Below, piece after piece: positions 35,809-45,486 of a stretch of 64,000 nucleotides of DNA. The stretch is from positions 79,098 through 143,097 of the forward strand of contig JAFVGW010000019.1 in the NCBI GenBank assembly GCA_017474765.1. Reading direction: 5' to 3'. Every line of letters begins with the position of its first letter. Within the stretch, counting starts at the first letter, position 1. The translations under genes and the position numbers were made by a program. This DNA comes from Salinivirgaceae bacterium (GTDB lineage: Bacteria; Bacteroidota; Bacteroidia; Bacteroidales; SZUA-534). Under the pieces are notes generated by a model, which ran no database searches, was not told the DNA's origin, and worked only from the letters and a program-made list of their open reading frames with translations.

Positions 35809-35937
35809 ATGCAATTCAAATTCGGCGGTGGTAAGTTCAAATTTGGTAATGAGTCTTTCAAATTTGGCGGAAACGAAGCTTATTTCCGAAGCAAATCGAG
35901 CATCATCTGGTTCTTTTCGGCCATCGGCAGCGAGTAG
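35809..35937 (+). other. Tiny KFKFG-repeat open frame, coding status uncertain
   Basis: A 42-codon frame from ATG 35809 whose first 22 codons contain three 21-base repeats of TTCAAATTYGG, read as FKFGGGK, FKFGNES and FKFGGNE. The exact 21-base (7-codon) phase and the in-frame ATG argue for a translated origin, but the last part lies antisense over the end of the phosphatase gene and has no repeat. No promoter is seen. It could be a remnant of a repeat protein. Confidence 0.25.
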
Positions 35938-36686
35938 TTGTGGCCGTAGATGGCGTTTTCCCATTCGCCGTACATGGGGTTAGGCAGAATGATGAACTTG
36001 CGTCCGAAATCGCCTTGCAGCGAGTCGGCCAGGTGCAGTGCCAGGCGGCTGTCGCGGCGGTCGAAGAGCGAGGTGTAGTCGCCCAGATTGTCGCCGATGA
36101 AGAGAATTATCTCGTGAGTGGCCGAAACGGCATTGCGGCGCTCGTCTTTGCACGATGTCTTCTTGCTCAGGTCGTAGAGCAGGAGGTGAGCCGAGTCGAC
36201 CGCCATTCCTGCGGCGGCAAGGTTGCGCAGAGTGCGGTCGCGCTCCTCAAGAATGCGGTTCGATATGAAAAAGACCTCCACGCCCAGCTCGCGTGCGTAT
36301 GCAATGAAATCGGCAGCTCCTGGCAGAGCCAGAGCCTCCTCGCGTGCCGACCATGCCATCCAGGCGCTGTCGGAGTAGTTGCTGCGGTCGCCCATCAGCT
36401 TGGCCTCAAAGGGGCTGTTGTCGAGCACCGTCTCGTCGATGTCGAGCACCACGGCGGCGGGTTTCGTGCCCTTGTAGTTCTGCAGGTTCTCCTTCAGCGC
36501 CATTTTGGCCAGCATATACGATTGATAGTAGCAGGCGCGCATCTCGGCCGACTGCTGGAACCATGCGGTGGCCAACAGCAGGTGCTTCATGTCGTTTGCA
36601 TCTGCCTGGCTGGAAGGCGCGTTGCAGCACGACGAGGCGGCCGCACTTAAAGCAATGATGCCGATAACCGAGCGTAAAGTCTTCAT
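35880..36686 (-). CDS. P4-type acid phosphatase lipoprotein
   Basis: The 268-residue product belongs to the HAD-type class B/C acid phosphatases of the lipoprotein e(P4) family, which remove phosphate from nucleotides outside the inner membrane. It has a lipoprotein signal with Cys at 20-21 (AASSCC), the catalytic DIDETVLDN with Asp82 and Asp84, the motif-II-like FFISNR, the Lys-containing SKKTSCKDERR and the acidic FIGDNLGDY. Length is normal. It follows porW by 10 bases, so it is probably expressed with it. A role in nucleotide or cofactor scavenging is inferred from the family. Confidence 0.88.
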   Translation of the reverse strand: MKTLRSVIGIIALSAAASSCCNAPSSQADANDMKHLLLATAWFQQSAEMRACYYQSYMLAKMALKENLQNYKGTKPAAVVLDIDETVLDNSPFEAKLMGDRSNYSDSAWMAWSAREEALALPGAADFIAYARELGVEVFFISNRILEERDRTLRNLAAAGMAVDSAHLLLYDLSKKTSCKDERRNAVSATHEIILFIGDNLGDYTSLFDRRDSRLALHLADSLQGDFGRKFIILPNPMYGEWENAIYGHNYSLPMAEKNQMMLDLLRK

Positions 36687-36696
36687 TGTTTTAGTA

Positions 36697-39393
36697 TTAA
36701 GGATTGATTTTGTAGTTCAAATCGAAGAATTTGTTGTAGCGGTCAAGATTGGCGTCCTGAAGCAGTTTGTCGTAGTTCGATTTTGAGATGATATATTGCC
36801 TGTAGCTGTCGCTCAGCACGCCGTCGAACACCTCGCCCGCAACAATCACCGACTCAATGTAGTTCTGCGCCATGCGTGCGTTTTTGAACTTCTCAACCAT
36901 CACAATGCCGTAGTCTTCTGACAGTCTGGTGGCCGACACATCAAAGTTCATGAAGTCGAAATATTCGGCGTTGAAGTCGATGAGCCCGAAGCGGACGCGG
37001 CTCTCCTCCAGTTTGTGCTTATCGACAACGGCAATGTAGTAGTGCAGCTCGTCGGCGTTGTAGTTGAAGAGCGACACGTCGAGCGAGTCGTAGGCGGCCT
37101 TGGCGGCCAGAGCCTCCTCAGCCAGCAGCTCCTCCTCGGTTTTCTCCTCCATCACGTGCGGCTTGCGGTTCAGGGCGGCAATTACGTCGCGTGCGAAGCC
37201 GGCCTCCTCGCTCTTCGGGTACCTGCCGATAAACTCCTTCAGTTTGGCTTCGAAGGTTAAACTATCGGTTGATTTGCCCTCACATAACGTGTTGATTATG
37301 GCGAATTTAGGCATCAGTTTGCTGTCGGGGTAGAGCGAGTCGACATAGCGGTAGGTTGAATAAACATTGTCGCACTCATCGTTAAGGTAGTAGCGATAAG
37401 TAACCTGATACATGAAATTGAGCTCATTCTCAGCCTTTTCCAGCTCTTTGTAGTAGTCGGGGTCGTTCAGGATTTTGGCGTAGTCGGTGTCGGGGTACTC
37501 GCTGATAATCCGTTTCTTATAGATGTCGGCGTTGGCGTAGTCCTTCTCCAGCAGATAGGTTTTGTAGAGATTGAACATTGCCGAAACCTCGTTTTCCGAC
37601 TTCGGATATTTCTTCAAATAGTCGTTGAAAGCGTCAATGGCAAGCGGATAGTCGGCGAATTTGTCTTTATAGACCACGCCCAGATTGAAGTAGGCTTGCT
37701 CCATCTTCTGCTCCGACACCTTGTAAGCCGAGTCGGTGAGCGGAATATCGACAAGGTAATACTCGCGGCTCTTGTTGTCGAGGCCTTTCTTTGCGTCCTC
37801 AGCCTCCTCAGCCTCAGCCGTGCTTCCCACATCGTCCCACTCGGTGACGGTCTTGTTGCTTCGGCGCCAGTTGTCCTCCAGCTTGCGGTTGCCCCATTTC
37901 TTGCGGAACTCGTCCTGCCCGAGGCTCAGCGACGACTGGTTGTAGAAGTACCATTTGCCGCCCGTCGTGTTCTGGCGGCTCATCTGCTGCGCCTGTGCCA
38001 GTTCGCTTTTGGCTACGTTCTCGCGGTTCTTTTCGGCCTGCTCGGCGTTTTTCACTTCCTGTATTTTGCGGTCGATTACCTTGTTGCGTTCATCCTCGTT
38101 CATTTTTGCCAGTCTCTGAAGGCTGTCCTGCGTCTGAATGGTCTCAATGCAGTTCACCAGGTCGGTCAGGTTCTCCGATTTGCGGCGGATGTTCTGATAG
38201 TCAGGATATTCGTGCGGCAGGTTGACCATTGCGCTGTCGTAGTAGAGCTGCGCGTTGCGGTAGTCGGGCTTGTCGAAGTAGATGTCGGCCACGGCCAGAT
38301 AGGAGATGCTCTTCTGATTGTCGTTGGTGGTGCTTGCGGCAATCGACTGCTTGAAGTACCACAGGGCGTCGTCGTCGCGCATCTCGTTGTAGGCGATGTT
38401 GCCCAGCGCGTAATAAATTTGGTCGAGATAATCGGTGTTCTTGTCGTCTTTCAGCATTTTGGTGAGCTCGCGCTGCAGAGCCGCACTTCCGCCCGACTCG
38501 CTGCTGTAGAGGCTCGCCTTGTTGATTCGGGCATTGAAAACATATTGGTAATCAGGGTTTTTGTCGATAACCTTCTGGAACCATTCGCTTGCCTTGCGGT
38601 TGTCCTCGTTGAACTGATAGAGCTGCGCCAGAATGTACATCAGGCGGATTTTCTCACGCTTGTCGCGACGGATTTTCTTCACGGCGGTCTCCACGTAGGG
38701 AATGGCGTCGGCGTAGCGGCCCTGCCGTAGCAGAATGTCGGCCTGAGTCTGAGCCAGCGGTGCCTCCATTTTCCGCGACACCTTGCTCATGTCGCCTGTC
38801 ACGGTGCTGATGAAATCGTCGGCCTGCGAGTATTTCTCCATCTCGGTGTAGCAGCGAGCCAGCCAGATGTAGGCTTCGGTCTTGGTGTCCTGCTCGTCGT
38901 ACTGGTGGACAATGTGGGTGAACTGCTCAATGGCCGCAAAATAGTCCTGCTTGATGGTTTTTGCCTTTCCTTCAAGTATTTCGGCGTTGTCAATCCACTT
39001 CACGTATTCGTTTTTGTTCTGGAAAGCCTTGTCCTTGTCCGACAGCTTCTTGCCTTTTTTGGTTTTCGGCTTGGCCGAGATGGAGTGCTTGCGCATGCAC
39101 TTCTCGCTCTTCTCAATTACGCGGTTCATGTCGGCGTACGAGGTAAGCGCGGCCTCCTTGTCGCTATAGACAAACACTGGCAGAATGAGCGCGAAATTCT
39201 CGTCGTGAGCCGAGTAGATGTTCTGCATGCCCGACTTAAACGCCTCGTTTCCATTGAAATAGACATTGTATTTGGCTGTCAGGTTGTGATAGCCGCGGTG
39301 GATGGGCGTGTTTTTGGCCGGCGAACAGCAAACCGGCAGCACTGATGCCAATGCCAAATAAAAAAGCGATACCGGTCTGACTGTTTTCAACAC
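36697..39393 (-). CDS. porW: T9SS lipoprotein PorW/SprE
   Basis: PorW (SprE in gliding flavobacteria) is a TPR lipoprotein needed for type IX secretion. This 898-residue product has the diagnostic N-terminus: a lipobox-like VCC near 21-23, then NTPIHRGYHNLTAKYNVYFNGNEAF, which is strongly conserved. TPR-like helices follow for most of the length (for example AYIWLARCYTEMEKY, LAVADIYFDKPDY, AMFNLYKTYLLEKDY), with Lys/Glu-rich coiled segments between about 430 and 480. No ATG is near the start; GTG at 39393 gives a full signal peptide and lies right after a good promoter. It is first in an operon with the P4 phosphatase. Length is close to SprE rather than the shorter P. gingivalis PorW. Confidence 0.82.
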   Translation of the reverse strand: MLKTVRPVSLFYLALASVLPVCCSPAKNTPIHRGYHNLTAKYNVYFNGNEAFKSGMQNIYSAHDENFALILPVFVYSDKEAALTSYADMNRVIEKSEKCMRKHSISAKPKTKKGKKLSDKDKAFQNKNEYVKWIDNAEILEGKAKTIKQDYFAAIEQFTHIVHQYDEQDTKTEAYIWLARCYTEMEKYSQADDFISTVTGDMSKVSRKMEAPLAQTQADILLRQGRYADAIPYVETAVKKIRRDKREKIRLMYILAQLYQFNEDNRKASEWFQKVIDKNPDYQYVFNARINKASLYSSESGGSAALQRELTKMLKDDKNTDYLDQIYYALGNIAYNEMRDDDALWYFKQSIAASTTNDNQKSISYLAVADIYFDKPDYRNAQLYYDSAMVNLPHEYPDYQNIRRKSENLTDLVNCIETIQTQDSLQRLAKMNEDERNKVIDRKIQEVKNAEQAEKNRENVAKSELAQAQQMSRQNTTGGKWYFYNQSSLSLGQDEFRKKWGNRKLEDNWRRSNKTVTEWDDVGSTAEAEEAEDAKKGLDNKSREYYLVDIPLTDSAYKVSEQKMEQAYFNLGVVYKDKFADYPLAIDAFNDYLKKYPKSENEVSAMFNLYKTYLLEKDYANADIYKKRIISEYPDTDYAKILNDPDYYKELEKAENELNFMYQVTYRYYLNDECDNVYSTYRYVDSLYPDSKLMPKFAIINTLCEGKSTDSLTFEAKLKEFIGRYPKSEEAGFARDVIAALNRKPHVMEEKTEEELLAEEALAAKAAYDSLDVSLFNYNADELHYYIAVVDKHKLEESRVRFGLIDFNAEYFDFMNFDVSATRLSEDYGIVMVEKFKNARMAQNYIESVIVAGEVFDGVLSDSYRQYIISKSNYDKLLQDANLDRYNKFFDLNYKINP

Positions 39394-39411
39394 TTTTGCA
39401 AATTAAGCACG

Positions 39412-39444
39412 CAAAAATAGTTTTTTCTGAATAAGAGCCTCAAA
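39412..39444 (-). promoter_or_regulatory. Promoter of porW
   Basis: On the minus strand TTTG (39444-39441), a 21-base spacer and TATTTTTG (39419-39412). It leaves a very short leader before the GTG start at 39393. Confidence 0.6.
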
Positions 39445-39501
39445 ATGCCGATAAAAGAACGGAAACGGAAGGCCTTTTAGTGTGCGGATTGATTGGATAA
39501 A

Positions 39502-41967
39502 TCACATCGGGTCGACATTGGCCACCACCTGCACGTTCTTGAACTGCGGAATGGCAAGGAAATTGTCGATGGCCGACTGGATGTTGTTTTTGATTTGTGT
39601 GGTGTCGGTTTTGCTCAGTTTTATCAGAATATTAACCAGATAGAGATTCTGAATCCGATTCACGGGCGGCACCGTCGGACCTAAGGCCACAAGTCCGTTT
39701 ATCTTGCTGATTTCCCCGAAAAGGCGGCTTGCGCCATCGTTCACCACCTGGCGGTCGCGGTGCTTGAGGGTAATCTGCACCAGACGGCTCACTGGCGGAT
39801 AGAAGAAATTCTCGCGCTCCGTCATCTGGCTTTCGTACATGGCCTCGTAATCGTTCGCAACCACTTGGCGGACAATCACATTATCAGGGTTGGCCGTCTG
39901 GATGAGCACTTTTCCCACCTTGTCTTTCCGACCAGCGCGGCCGCTCACCTGCGCCATCAGCTGGTAGCTGCGCTCGAAGGCGCGGAAATCGGGGAATCCG
40001 AGCATGTTGTCGGCGTTGAGTATGCCCACAATGCTGACATTGTCGAAATCGAGCCCTTTCGAGACCATCTGCGTGCCAATCAGAATGTTGATGTGGCGCT
40101 CCTGAAAATCGCGGATGATGTTCTCGCTGCCGTGCTTGCTGCGCGTGGTGTCGGTGTCGAGGCGGGCGATGTTGGCCTGCGGAAAAATCTTTTTTAGTTC
40201 ATCCTCAATGCGTTCGGTGCCAAATCCCGCCACCCGCATGGTGTTCTGGTGGCAGTGGTCGCACGAGTTGGCAACGCTAACCGTGTAGCCGCAGTAGTGG
40301 CACACCAACTTGTTGATACTCTTGTGGTAAGTGAGGCTCACATCGCAGTGCTTGCACTTTGGAATGTAGCCGCACTCGGTGCACTCCAGAAACGGGCTGT
40401 AGCCGCGGCGGTTTTGGAACAGAATCACCTGCTCGTCTTTTTCAAGCGCCTCGTTGACCGAGCCGAGCAGCGTCTGGCTGAAGCACTGAGTCATCAGTCT
40501 TTTCTTGCGGGCTTTGAGCGTGTCAACAATCTCAATTTCAGGCAGAATGGCCGAGCCGTGCCTGTGCGTCAACTTCACAAGTCCGTAGCGGCCAAGGCTG
40601 GCGTTGTAGTAACTCTCAAGCGACGGCGTGGCCGAGCCAAGCAGGATTTTGGCCTTGTGCTGAATGCCCAGAACCACGGCCAGGTCGCGGGCATTGTAGC
40701 GCGGCGACGGGTCGAACTGCTTGTAACTGTTCTCGTGCTCCTCGTCAACAATAATCAGCCCTAAATTGCTGAAAGGCAGGAAGATTGATGAGCGGACGCC
40801 AAGCACAATCTGATAGGGATTGTCGTCGGCGAGCATCTTTTTCCAAAGTTCGGCGCGCTCGGTTGATGAGTATTTTGAATGATAAACGCCCACCTTGTTG
40901 CCGAAAAACCGCTTGAGCCGCTCCACAATCTGCGTTGTGAGGGCAATTTCGGGCAGCAGGTAAAGCACGCTCTGCCCTGCCGCTAACGTTTTTTTTATGA
41001 GATTGATATAGATTTCGGTTTTTCCGCTGCCAGTCACTCCGTGCAGAAGCACCGTCTGCTTGGTCTCAAACTCGCGGTTGATGGCATCGAGAGCCTCTTG
41101 CTGATAGGGGTTGAGGCTGTTGGGGGCGGCCGTTTCGCATTCGGTTTGCTGCGGTAGATTGTCCTCGTCGTCCATCTCCAGAAAACCCTTTTCAACCAGC
41201 GAGCGGACAACAGTCAGCGTTGCGGGCACGCGTTCGAGCAGCACTTTCATGAGCACCGTTTTGCCTTCAAATGCTTCATTTCCAAGAAAATCGGCAATCC
41301 AGCGGAGAGTGTTGCGCTGTTTCTCGGAACGCGCCAGCAGGGCGAGCGTGCGGTTAAGTGTCTCAGCGTCAGCAATTCTGTCCGAAAACCTGACAACCTT
41401 CTGCCGCCGCAGGCGCGGCTGCTCGCGCATCTCCTCGGTGATGATGGCGAACTGCTTCTCCACCAGATTCTTAACAACCGTCAGAATCTGCTTCACGCCC
41501 GTTGTTTTCTCCAACTCTTCAATGCTGGCCGATTCCGCCTTGAGCAGCGCCGAATAGACCGCGCACTCGTCGGGTGGGAGGGTGCTGGCATCGGCCTCGC
41601 TCTCGTGCAGCGGCAGCACGCGCGACTCGCTGTCGGGCCGCAGGCTCACAGGCACGGCGGCCTTATAGACATCGCCAATCGGGCACATGTAGTAGTTCGA
41701 CGTCCACGTCCAAAGTTCGAGTTGCTTTGGGGTGACAATCGGTTTGGGGTTGGTGATGGAGAGTATCGATTTGATTCTGAAGCCCTCGGGCGGCGTTTTG
41801 GTAAGGCTGAAGATGATGCCTGTGTAGAGCCGCCGCGTGCCAAACTGCACCACAACGCCCTGCCCAACCTGCACCTGGCCGACCATGGAGATGGGAACCT
41901 CGTAGGTGAATGTCCCTTTGACGGGGACTGGAAGGATAATCTCTGCAAAAATCGCGCGCTCGGCCAT
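39502..41967 (-). CDS. priA: Primosomal helicase PriA
   Basis: PriA restarts stalled replication forks. The 821-residue product has the N-terminal DNA-binding part, a superfamily 2 helicase core with Walker A GVTGSGKTEIY near 308 and DEEH near 405, and a zinc region (about 525-580) with CTECGYIPKCKHCDVS and CHYCGY ... CDHCHQ, eight Cys as expected. LIGTQMVSKGLDFDNV and QVSGRAGR are the conserved late helicase motifs. ATG at 41967 (MAERAIFAEI) is chosen; a TTG 21 bases upstream is in frame. Length is somewhat above that of E. coli PriA, normal for Bacteroidota. Confidence 0.96.
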   Translation of the reverse strand: MAERAIFAEIILPVPVKGTFTYEVPISMVGQVQVGQGVVVQFGTRRLYTGIIFSLTKTPPEGFRIKSILSITNPKPIVTPKQLELWTWTSNYYMCPIGDVYKAAVPVSLRPDSESRVLPLHESEADASTLPPDECAVYSALLKAESASIEELEKTTGVKQILTVVKNLVEKQFAIITEEMREQPRLRRQKVVRFSDRIADAETLNRTLALLARSEKQRNTLRWIADFLGNEAFEGKTVLMKVLLERVPATLTVVRSLVEKGFLEMDDEDNLPQQTECETAAPNSLNPYQQEALDAINREFETKQTVLLHGVTGSGKTEIYINLIKKTLAAGQSVLYLLPEIALTTQIVERLKRFFGNKVGVYHSKYSSTERAELWKKMLADDNPYQIVLGVRSSIFLPFSNLGLIIVDEEHENSYKQFDPSPRYNARDLAVVLGIQHKAKILLGSATPSLESYYNASLGRYGLVKLTHRHGSAILPEIEIVDTLKARKKRLMTQCFSQTLLGSVNEALEKDEQVILFQNRRGYSPFLECTECGYIPKCKHCDVSLTYHKSINKLVCHYCGYTVSVANSCDHCHQNTMRVAGFGTERIEDELKKIFPQANIARLDTDTTRSKHGSENIIRDFQERHINILIGTQMVSKGLDFDNVSIVGILNADNMLGFPDFRAFERSYQLMAQVSGRAGRKDKVGKVLIQTANPDNVIVRQVVANDYEAMYESQMTERENFFYPPVSRLVQITLKHRDRQVVNDGASRLFGEISKINGLVALGPTVPPVNRIQNLYLVNILIKLSKTDTTQIKNNIQSAIDNFLAIPQFKNVQVVANVDPM

Positions 41968-42289
41968 TGTGTTTCTGTTTGTCCGCAATTTTATAATTAG
42001 TTGCCCGCTTGCACAAGAAAATAATGCCGCTGTTGATTTTTTTTGCCGTGCCTTGCCGTCGGTCAGCAGGCGGAGACCGACGTTTGGGCAAATGCACGAT
42101 TCTGAAACATAGATTTATGATTTATAACAATATGACATTGGTTATTTAAAGAAAAACATTCGGTCGGCTGCGGCGGAATGCCATTTTTATGAACAACCCT
42201 AATTTAATAACTACGGCAAATGCAAGTGTCAAATACACAATTCTTTTCTTTTTTTGTACTTTCGTTTAATAAAACGCAATCTTTTCAGT
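41968..42289. other. Divergent intergenic region between priA and the PorE-like gene
   Basis: No gene is seen in about 320 bases. A hairpin CGTCGGTC/GACCGACG lies at 42057-42082 without a clear T tract. TACTTTCG at 42257-42264 is one mismatch from the -7 consensus and lies 26 bases before the ATG at 42290. Confidence 0.5.
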
Positions 42290-44929
42290 ATGGTCAGAAG
42301 AATATTTGTTGCCGCTTCGTTATGTCTGGCGGTATATGTATCCGAAGCACAGGACAAATTGTTTAAATCATTGTTTCAGGCGGCTCAGGAGTCGATGCTC
42401 TATGAGGATTACGACGACGCTTTGAAAAAATACAAGCAGATTGAGACTCACAACTGGCTCAACGCCAATGTGGCCTTCGGAATAGGAATGTGCTACATGA
42501 ACATGGAGAACCAGATTGAGAGCGCCATCCCCTATTTGGAAAAGGCCACAGCCAACACCAGTGCAACCTACAAGGAGAGCAACTACAAGGAGGAGGCCGC
42601 CCCCGAGGAGGCGTGGTTCTATCTGGGCAAGGCCTATCGCCTGACCGAGCAATACACCAAAGCCACCGACGCCTACCGCGAGTTCAAGGCGCGGCTCAAC
42701 GCTTCGGACCTCTACTATCAGGATTTCATCAACCTTCAGATAGAGTCGTGCAACAACGCGCAGCGCATGATGAGCAGTCCAATCAACGTCAATATCGACA
42801 AGGCTTCGTTCGCTCTTGACGCCGAGTGCTACTATCCTGCAGTGTCGGGCGACGAGAAGTCGGTTGTCTTCACCTCATATCAGAAGGTGCGCGACCCCTC
42901 GACTGGCGAATCGGACTTTTTTGAACTGATTTTCTATTCAACCCGCAAAGACGACGGCTCATGGAGCGAACCGCTCGACATCACTTACGACATCGCCTCC
43001 GACGGCAACTTCTCAACCGCCTCAATGTCGTATCACGGCGACATGATGATTCTCTACCGCGACGACTTTGGCAACGGCAACCTTTACTTCTCAACCTTGA
43101 CCAACGGCAAATGGTCTGAAATTCAGAAATTTCCGAAGAACATCAATTCAAAATACAACGAGACCCACGGCTGCCTGTCGAAAGACGGACGCATACTGTA
43201 TTTTGTCAGCAACCGTCCTGGCGGACAGGGAGGAAAGGATATTTTCCGTTCGGTGATGGACAACAAAGGCAACTGGGGAACACCCGTGCCTCTGTCGTAT
43301 GTCATCAACACTCCGTTTGATGAGGAGGCGGTGTTCATGGCAGGCGACGACATCACGCTGTTCTTTGTGTCGGAGGCGCACGCCACAATGGGCGGATTCG
43401 ACATTTTCAAGAGCGTTGTCGATAACAATGGCAACTGGAGCGAGGCGCAGAATCTCGGCTACCCGATTAACACACCTTACGATGATGTGTTCTTCGCGCC
43501 TGTCGGCGATGGCAACGAGGGCTACATGGACCGCGTGCCCAGCAGCGGCGGCTTGAAAGAGATGTTCCGCATATCGCTGCCTTCAGGCAACAGACCAACC
43601 AACACTTATGCTGCGGCGCCCGTTGAGCCAGAGCCTGTTTACACACCCGCGCCTGTTGCCGAAGAGGCGCCCGCATATCAGCCTGAGCCAGCACCAGCGC
43701 CTGCTTACACTCCAGAGCCAGCACCAACCTATCCGTCGGAATACATTCTTAAAGGAACACTCTCGCTGGAGGACAACAAGAGCCTCGACAACTCGTTCTA
43801 CATCCATGTTTCCGACATCAGCGGGCAGGTGGTAGGCTCGTTGAGCCCCAACACAGCAACGGGCGAGTTCATGGCGAAACTCAAACCTGGCAGTTACAAG
43901 ATTACCGCCTATGGCGACGGCTACGAGACTGCCGACAAGTACATATATATTTCGGAGATGGAGATGAACCCGACGGTGGTGTCGTTCCTGTCGATGAAGC
44001 CGAAGGCCGTCAGCACGGGCGAGTACTACTCAATCAAGAGCATTCTGTTCGACGACAACAGTTCAGTCCTCAACCGCGACGCACAGATTGAGGTTGAGCG
44101 CATTGCAGTGCTGATGCAGGCCAATCCCGATTTGAAACTCGAAGTGTCGGGCAACACCGACGACCTCGGCACCGACGATTACAACCAGCGTCTCTCGGTC
44201 ATGCGAGCCCGTGCTGTTGTCAACTATCTGACAAAGAAGGGCATTGCCGAATCGCGCTTTGTGACCAAAGGCCTGGGCAAGAGCAACTTCATCGCCATCA
44301 ACCAGAACCCCGACGGCAGCGACAACCCCGAGGGCCGCGCGCTGAACCGCCGCGTGGACATGATGGTCATCAACCCCACAAACGCCAATGTTACGGTTGA
44401 GGGAATCTATGTGCCCGACGAGTTGAAATACAAGCAGCAACTCACCTACACCATTTGGATTACCGAATCGTCGAAGCCGATTGCACCTGCCAAGTTCAGG
44501 AATATCAACAATGTTTGGATGTTTGAGACGGGCGGTAACTATATGTACACTGTCGGTCTGTTCAAGCACCAGGCCGAGGCGGTGAGCATGGTGGGCGAGA
44601 TTGTGGATGCAGGATTTGCCGATGCCCGCGTCATCAACAGTTTGGAATACAACGAGTTGGTGCAAAAGAGCAGCAGTTTCTACAAACGCAAGATGGCCGA
44701 CCCCGACGAGAACACCTACACCATTCAACTTATGGCTGTCAACCAGCCTGTTGGCAAGGGCCGCTTCCGTGGGCTCTTCGATGTTGAGGAGAACCGCGGC
44801 GACGATGGCCTCTACCGCTACACCTGGGGCGAGTTTATTGGCAAAACATCGGCAAAGCAGGCGCTTGAGGATGTGCTGACAAAAGGCTTCACCGATGCGT
44901 TCATTGTGAATGTTGAAAAGTTCAAATAG
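42290..44929 (+). CDS. PorE-like TPR / PD40-propeller / OmpA-family protein
   Basis: An 879-residue envelope protein. After a signal peptide (to about 20, VSEAQ) come TPR-like helices (25-145), a PD40-type beta-propeller (about 160-430: LSKDGRILYFVSNRPGGQGGKDIF is the classic blade), a Pro/Glu/Ala-rich linker (about 439-483), a carboxypeptidase-regulatory-like domain (about 484-570) and an OmpA domain (about 582-700, with NTDDLG and LSVMRARAVVNYL) that binds peptidoglycan. This order matches PorE of the T9SS, which links the machine to peptidoglycan, although many Bacteroidota have several such paralogs. The last 160 residues hold two SPOR-like segments (YTVGLFKHQAEA, YTIQLMAVNQPV) not usual for PorE. 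ATG at 42290 is chosen over a TTG at 42254. Confidence 0.8.
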   Translation: MVRRIFVAASLCLAVYVSEAQDKLFKSLFQAAQESMLYEDYDDALKKYKQIETHNWLNANVAFGIGMCYMNMENQIESAIPYLEKATANTSATYKESNYKEEAAPEEAWFYLGKAYRLTEQYTKATDAYREFKARLNASDLYYQDFINLQIESCNNAQRMMSSPINVNIDKASFALDAECYYPAVSGDEKSVVFTSYQKVRDPSTGESDFFELIFYSTRKDDGSWSEPLDITYDIASDGNFSTASMSYHGDMMILYRDDFGNGNLYFSTLTNGKWSEIQKFPKNINSKYNETHGCLSKDGRILYFVSNRPGGQGGKDIFRSVMDNKGNWGTPVPLSYVINTPFDEEAVFMAGDDITLFFVSEAHATMGGFDIFKSVVDNNGNWSEAQNLGYPINTPYDDVFFAPVGDGNEGYMDRVPSSGGLKEMFRISLPSGNRPTNTYAAAPVEPEPVYTPAPVAEEAPAYQPEPAPAPAYTPEPAPTYPSEYILKGTLSLEDNKSLDNSFYIHVSDISGQVVGSLSPNTATGEFMAKLKPGSYKITAYGDGYETADKYIYISEMEMNPTVVSFLSMKPKAVSTGEYYSIKSILFDDNSSVLNRDAQIEVERIAVLMQANPDLKLEVSGNTDDLGTDDYNQRLSVMRARAVVNYLTKKGIAESRFVTKGLGKSNFIAINQNPDGSDNPEGRALNRRVDMMVINPTNANVTVEGIYVPDELKYKQQLTYTIWITESSKPIAPAKFRNINNVWMFETGGNYMYTVGLFKHQAEAVSMVGEIVDAGFADARVINSLEYNELVQKSSSFYKRKMADPDENTYTIQLMAVNQPVGKGRFRGLFDVEENRGDDGLYRYTWGEFIGKTSAKQALEDVLTKGFTDAFIVNVEKFK

Positions 44930-44936
44930 CCCCCTG

Positions 44937-45464
44937 ATGCTCGAAAACGACCAGATAGTTCTCCGCGCCGTTGAACCCGAAGACATCGACTTTCTCTACA
45001 GCAGCGAGAACGACACGTCGGTCTGGCGCTGTGGAGTCACTCTTGTGCCGTATTCGAAGTTCGCAATCAGGCAGTATATATCTGACGCACAAAACGATAT
45101 ATACACCAATAAGCAGTTTAGGTTTATCATCTGCCTGAAGCCTGACCGAAAACCTGTCGGCACCGTCGACTTGTTTGATTTCGACCCATATCATCAGCGT
45201 GCGTCGGTGGGGATAATGGTTCACGGCTGCGAAAATCGGCATCAGGGCTTTGCCAGCCAGAGTCTGCAGTTGCTTGTGGATTATTGCTTCAGTTTTCTGC
45301 ATCTTCATCAACTCCATTGCTCCATTGCCGCCGATAACGAGCCGAGCATCAGCCTCTTCACAAAGGCGGGATTTGAGCAGTGCGGCCGCCGCGCCCAATG
45401 GCTCAAAACTGCCGACGGATATGTTGATGAACTTGAGTTTCAGAAGATTAACGGTGATGTTTAA
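44937..45464 (+). CDS. GNAT-family acetyltransferase
   Basis: The 175-residue product looks like a RimJ/RimL-type N-acetyltransferase: IVLRAVEPEDIDFLYSSEND at the start, VGTVDLFDFDPYHQRASVGI in the middle, then the acetyl-CoA loop region GCENRHQGFASQSLQLL and HCSIAADNEPSISLFTKAGFEQCG. Such enzymes acetylate ribosomal protein N-termini, antibiotics or small metabolites; the substrate is not visible. ATG at 44937, 7 bases after the upstream stop, is preferred over an upstream in-frame start that overlaps it. rsgA follows after 22 bases on the same strand. Confidence 0.85.
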   Translation: MLENDQIVLRAVEPEDIDFLYSSENDTSVWRCGVTLVPYSKFAIRQYISDAQNDIYTNKQFRFIICLKPDRKPVGTVDLFDFDPYHQRASVGIMVHGCENRHQGFASQSLQLLVDYCFSFLHLHQLHCSIAADNEPSISLFTKAGFEQCGRRAQWLKTADGYVDELEFQKINGDV

Positions 45465-45486
45465 TTTCACATATTTTGATTGAATT

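Noticed and set aside
37696..38730. A 344-codon frame antisense to porW
   Set aside because: Hydrophobic Val/Leu-rich composition arises from antisense of Asp/Lys/Tyr codons; porW is well supported.
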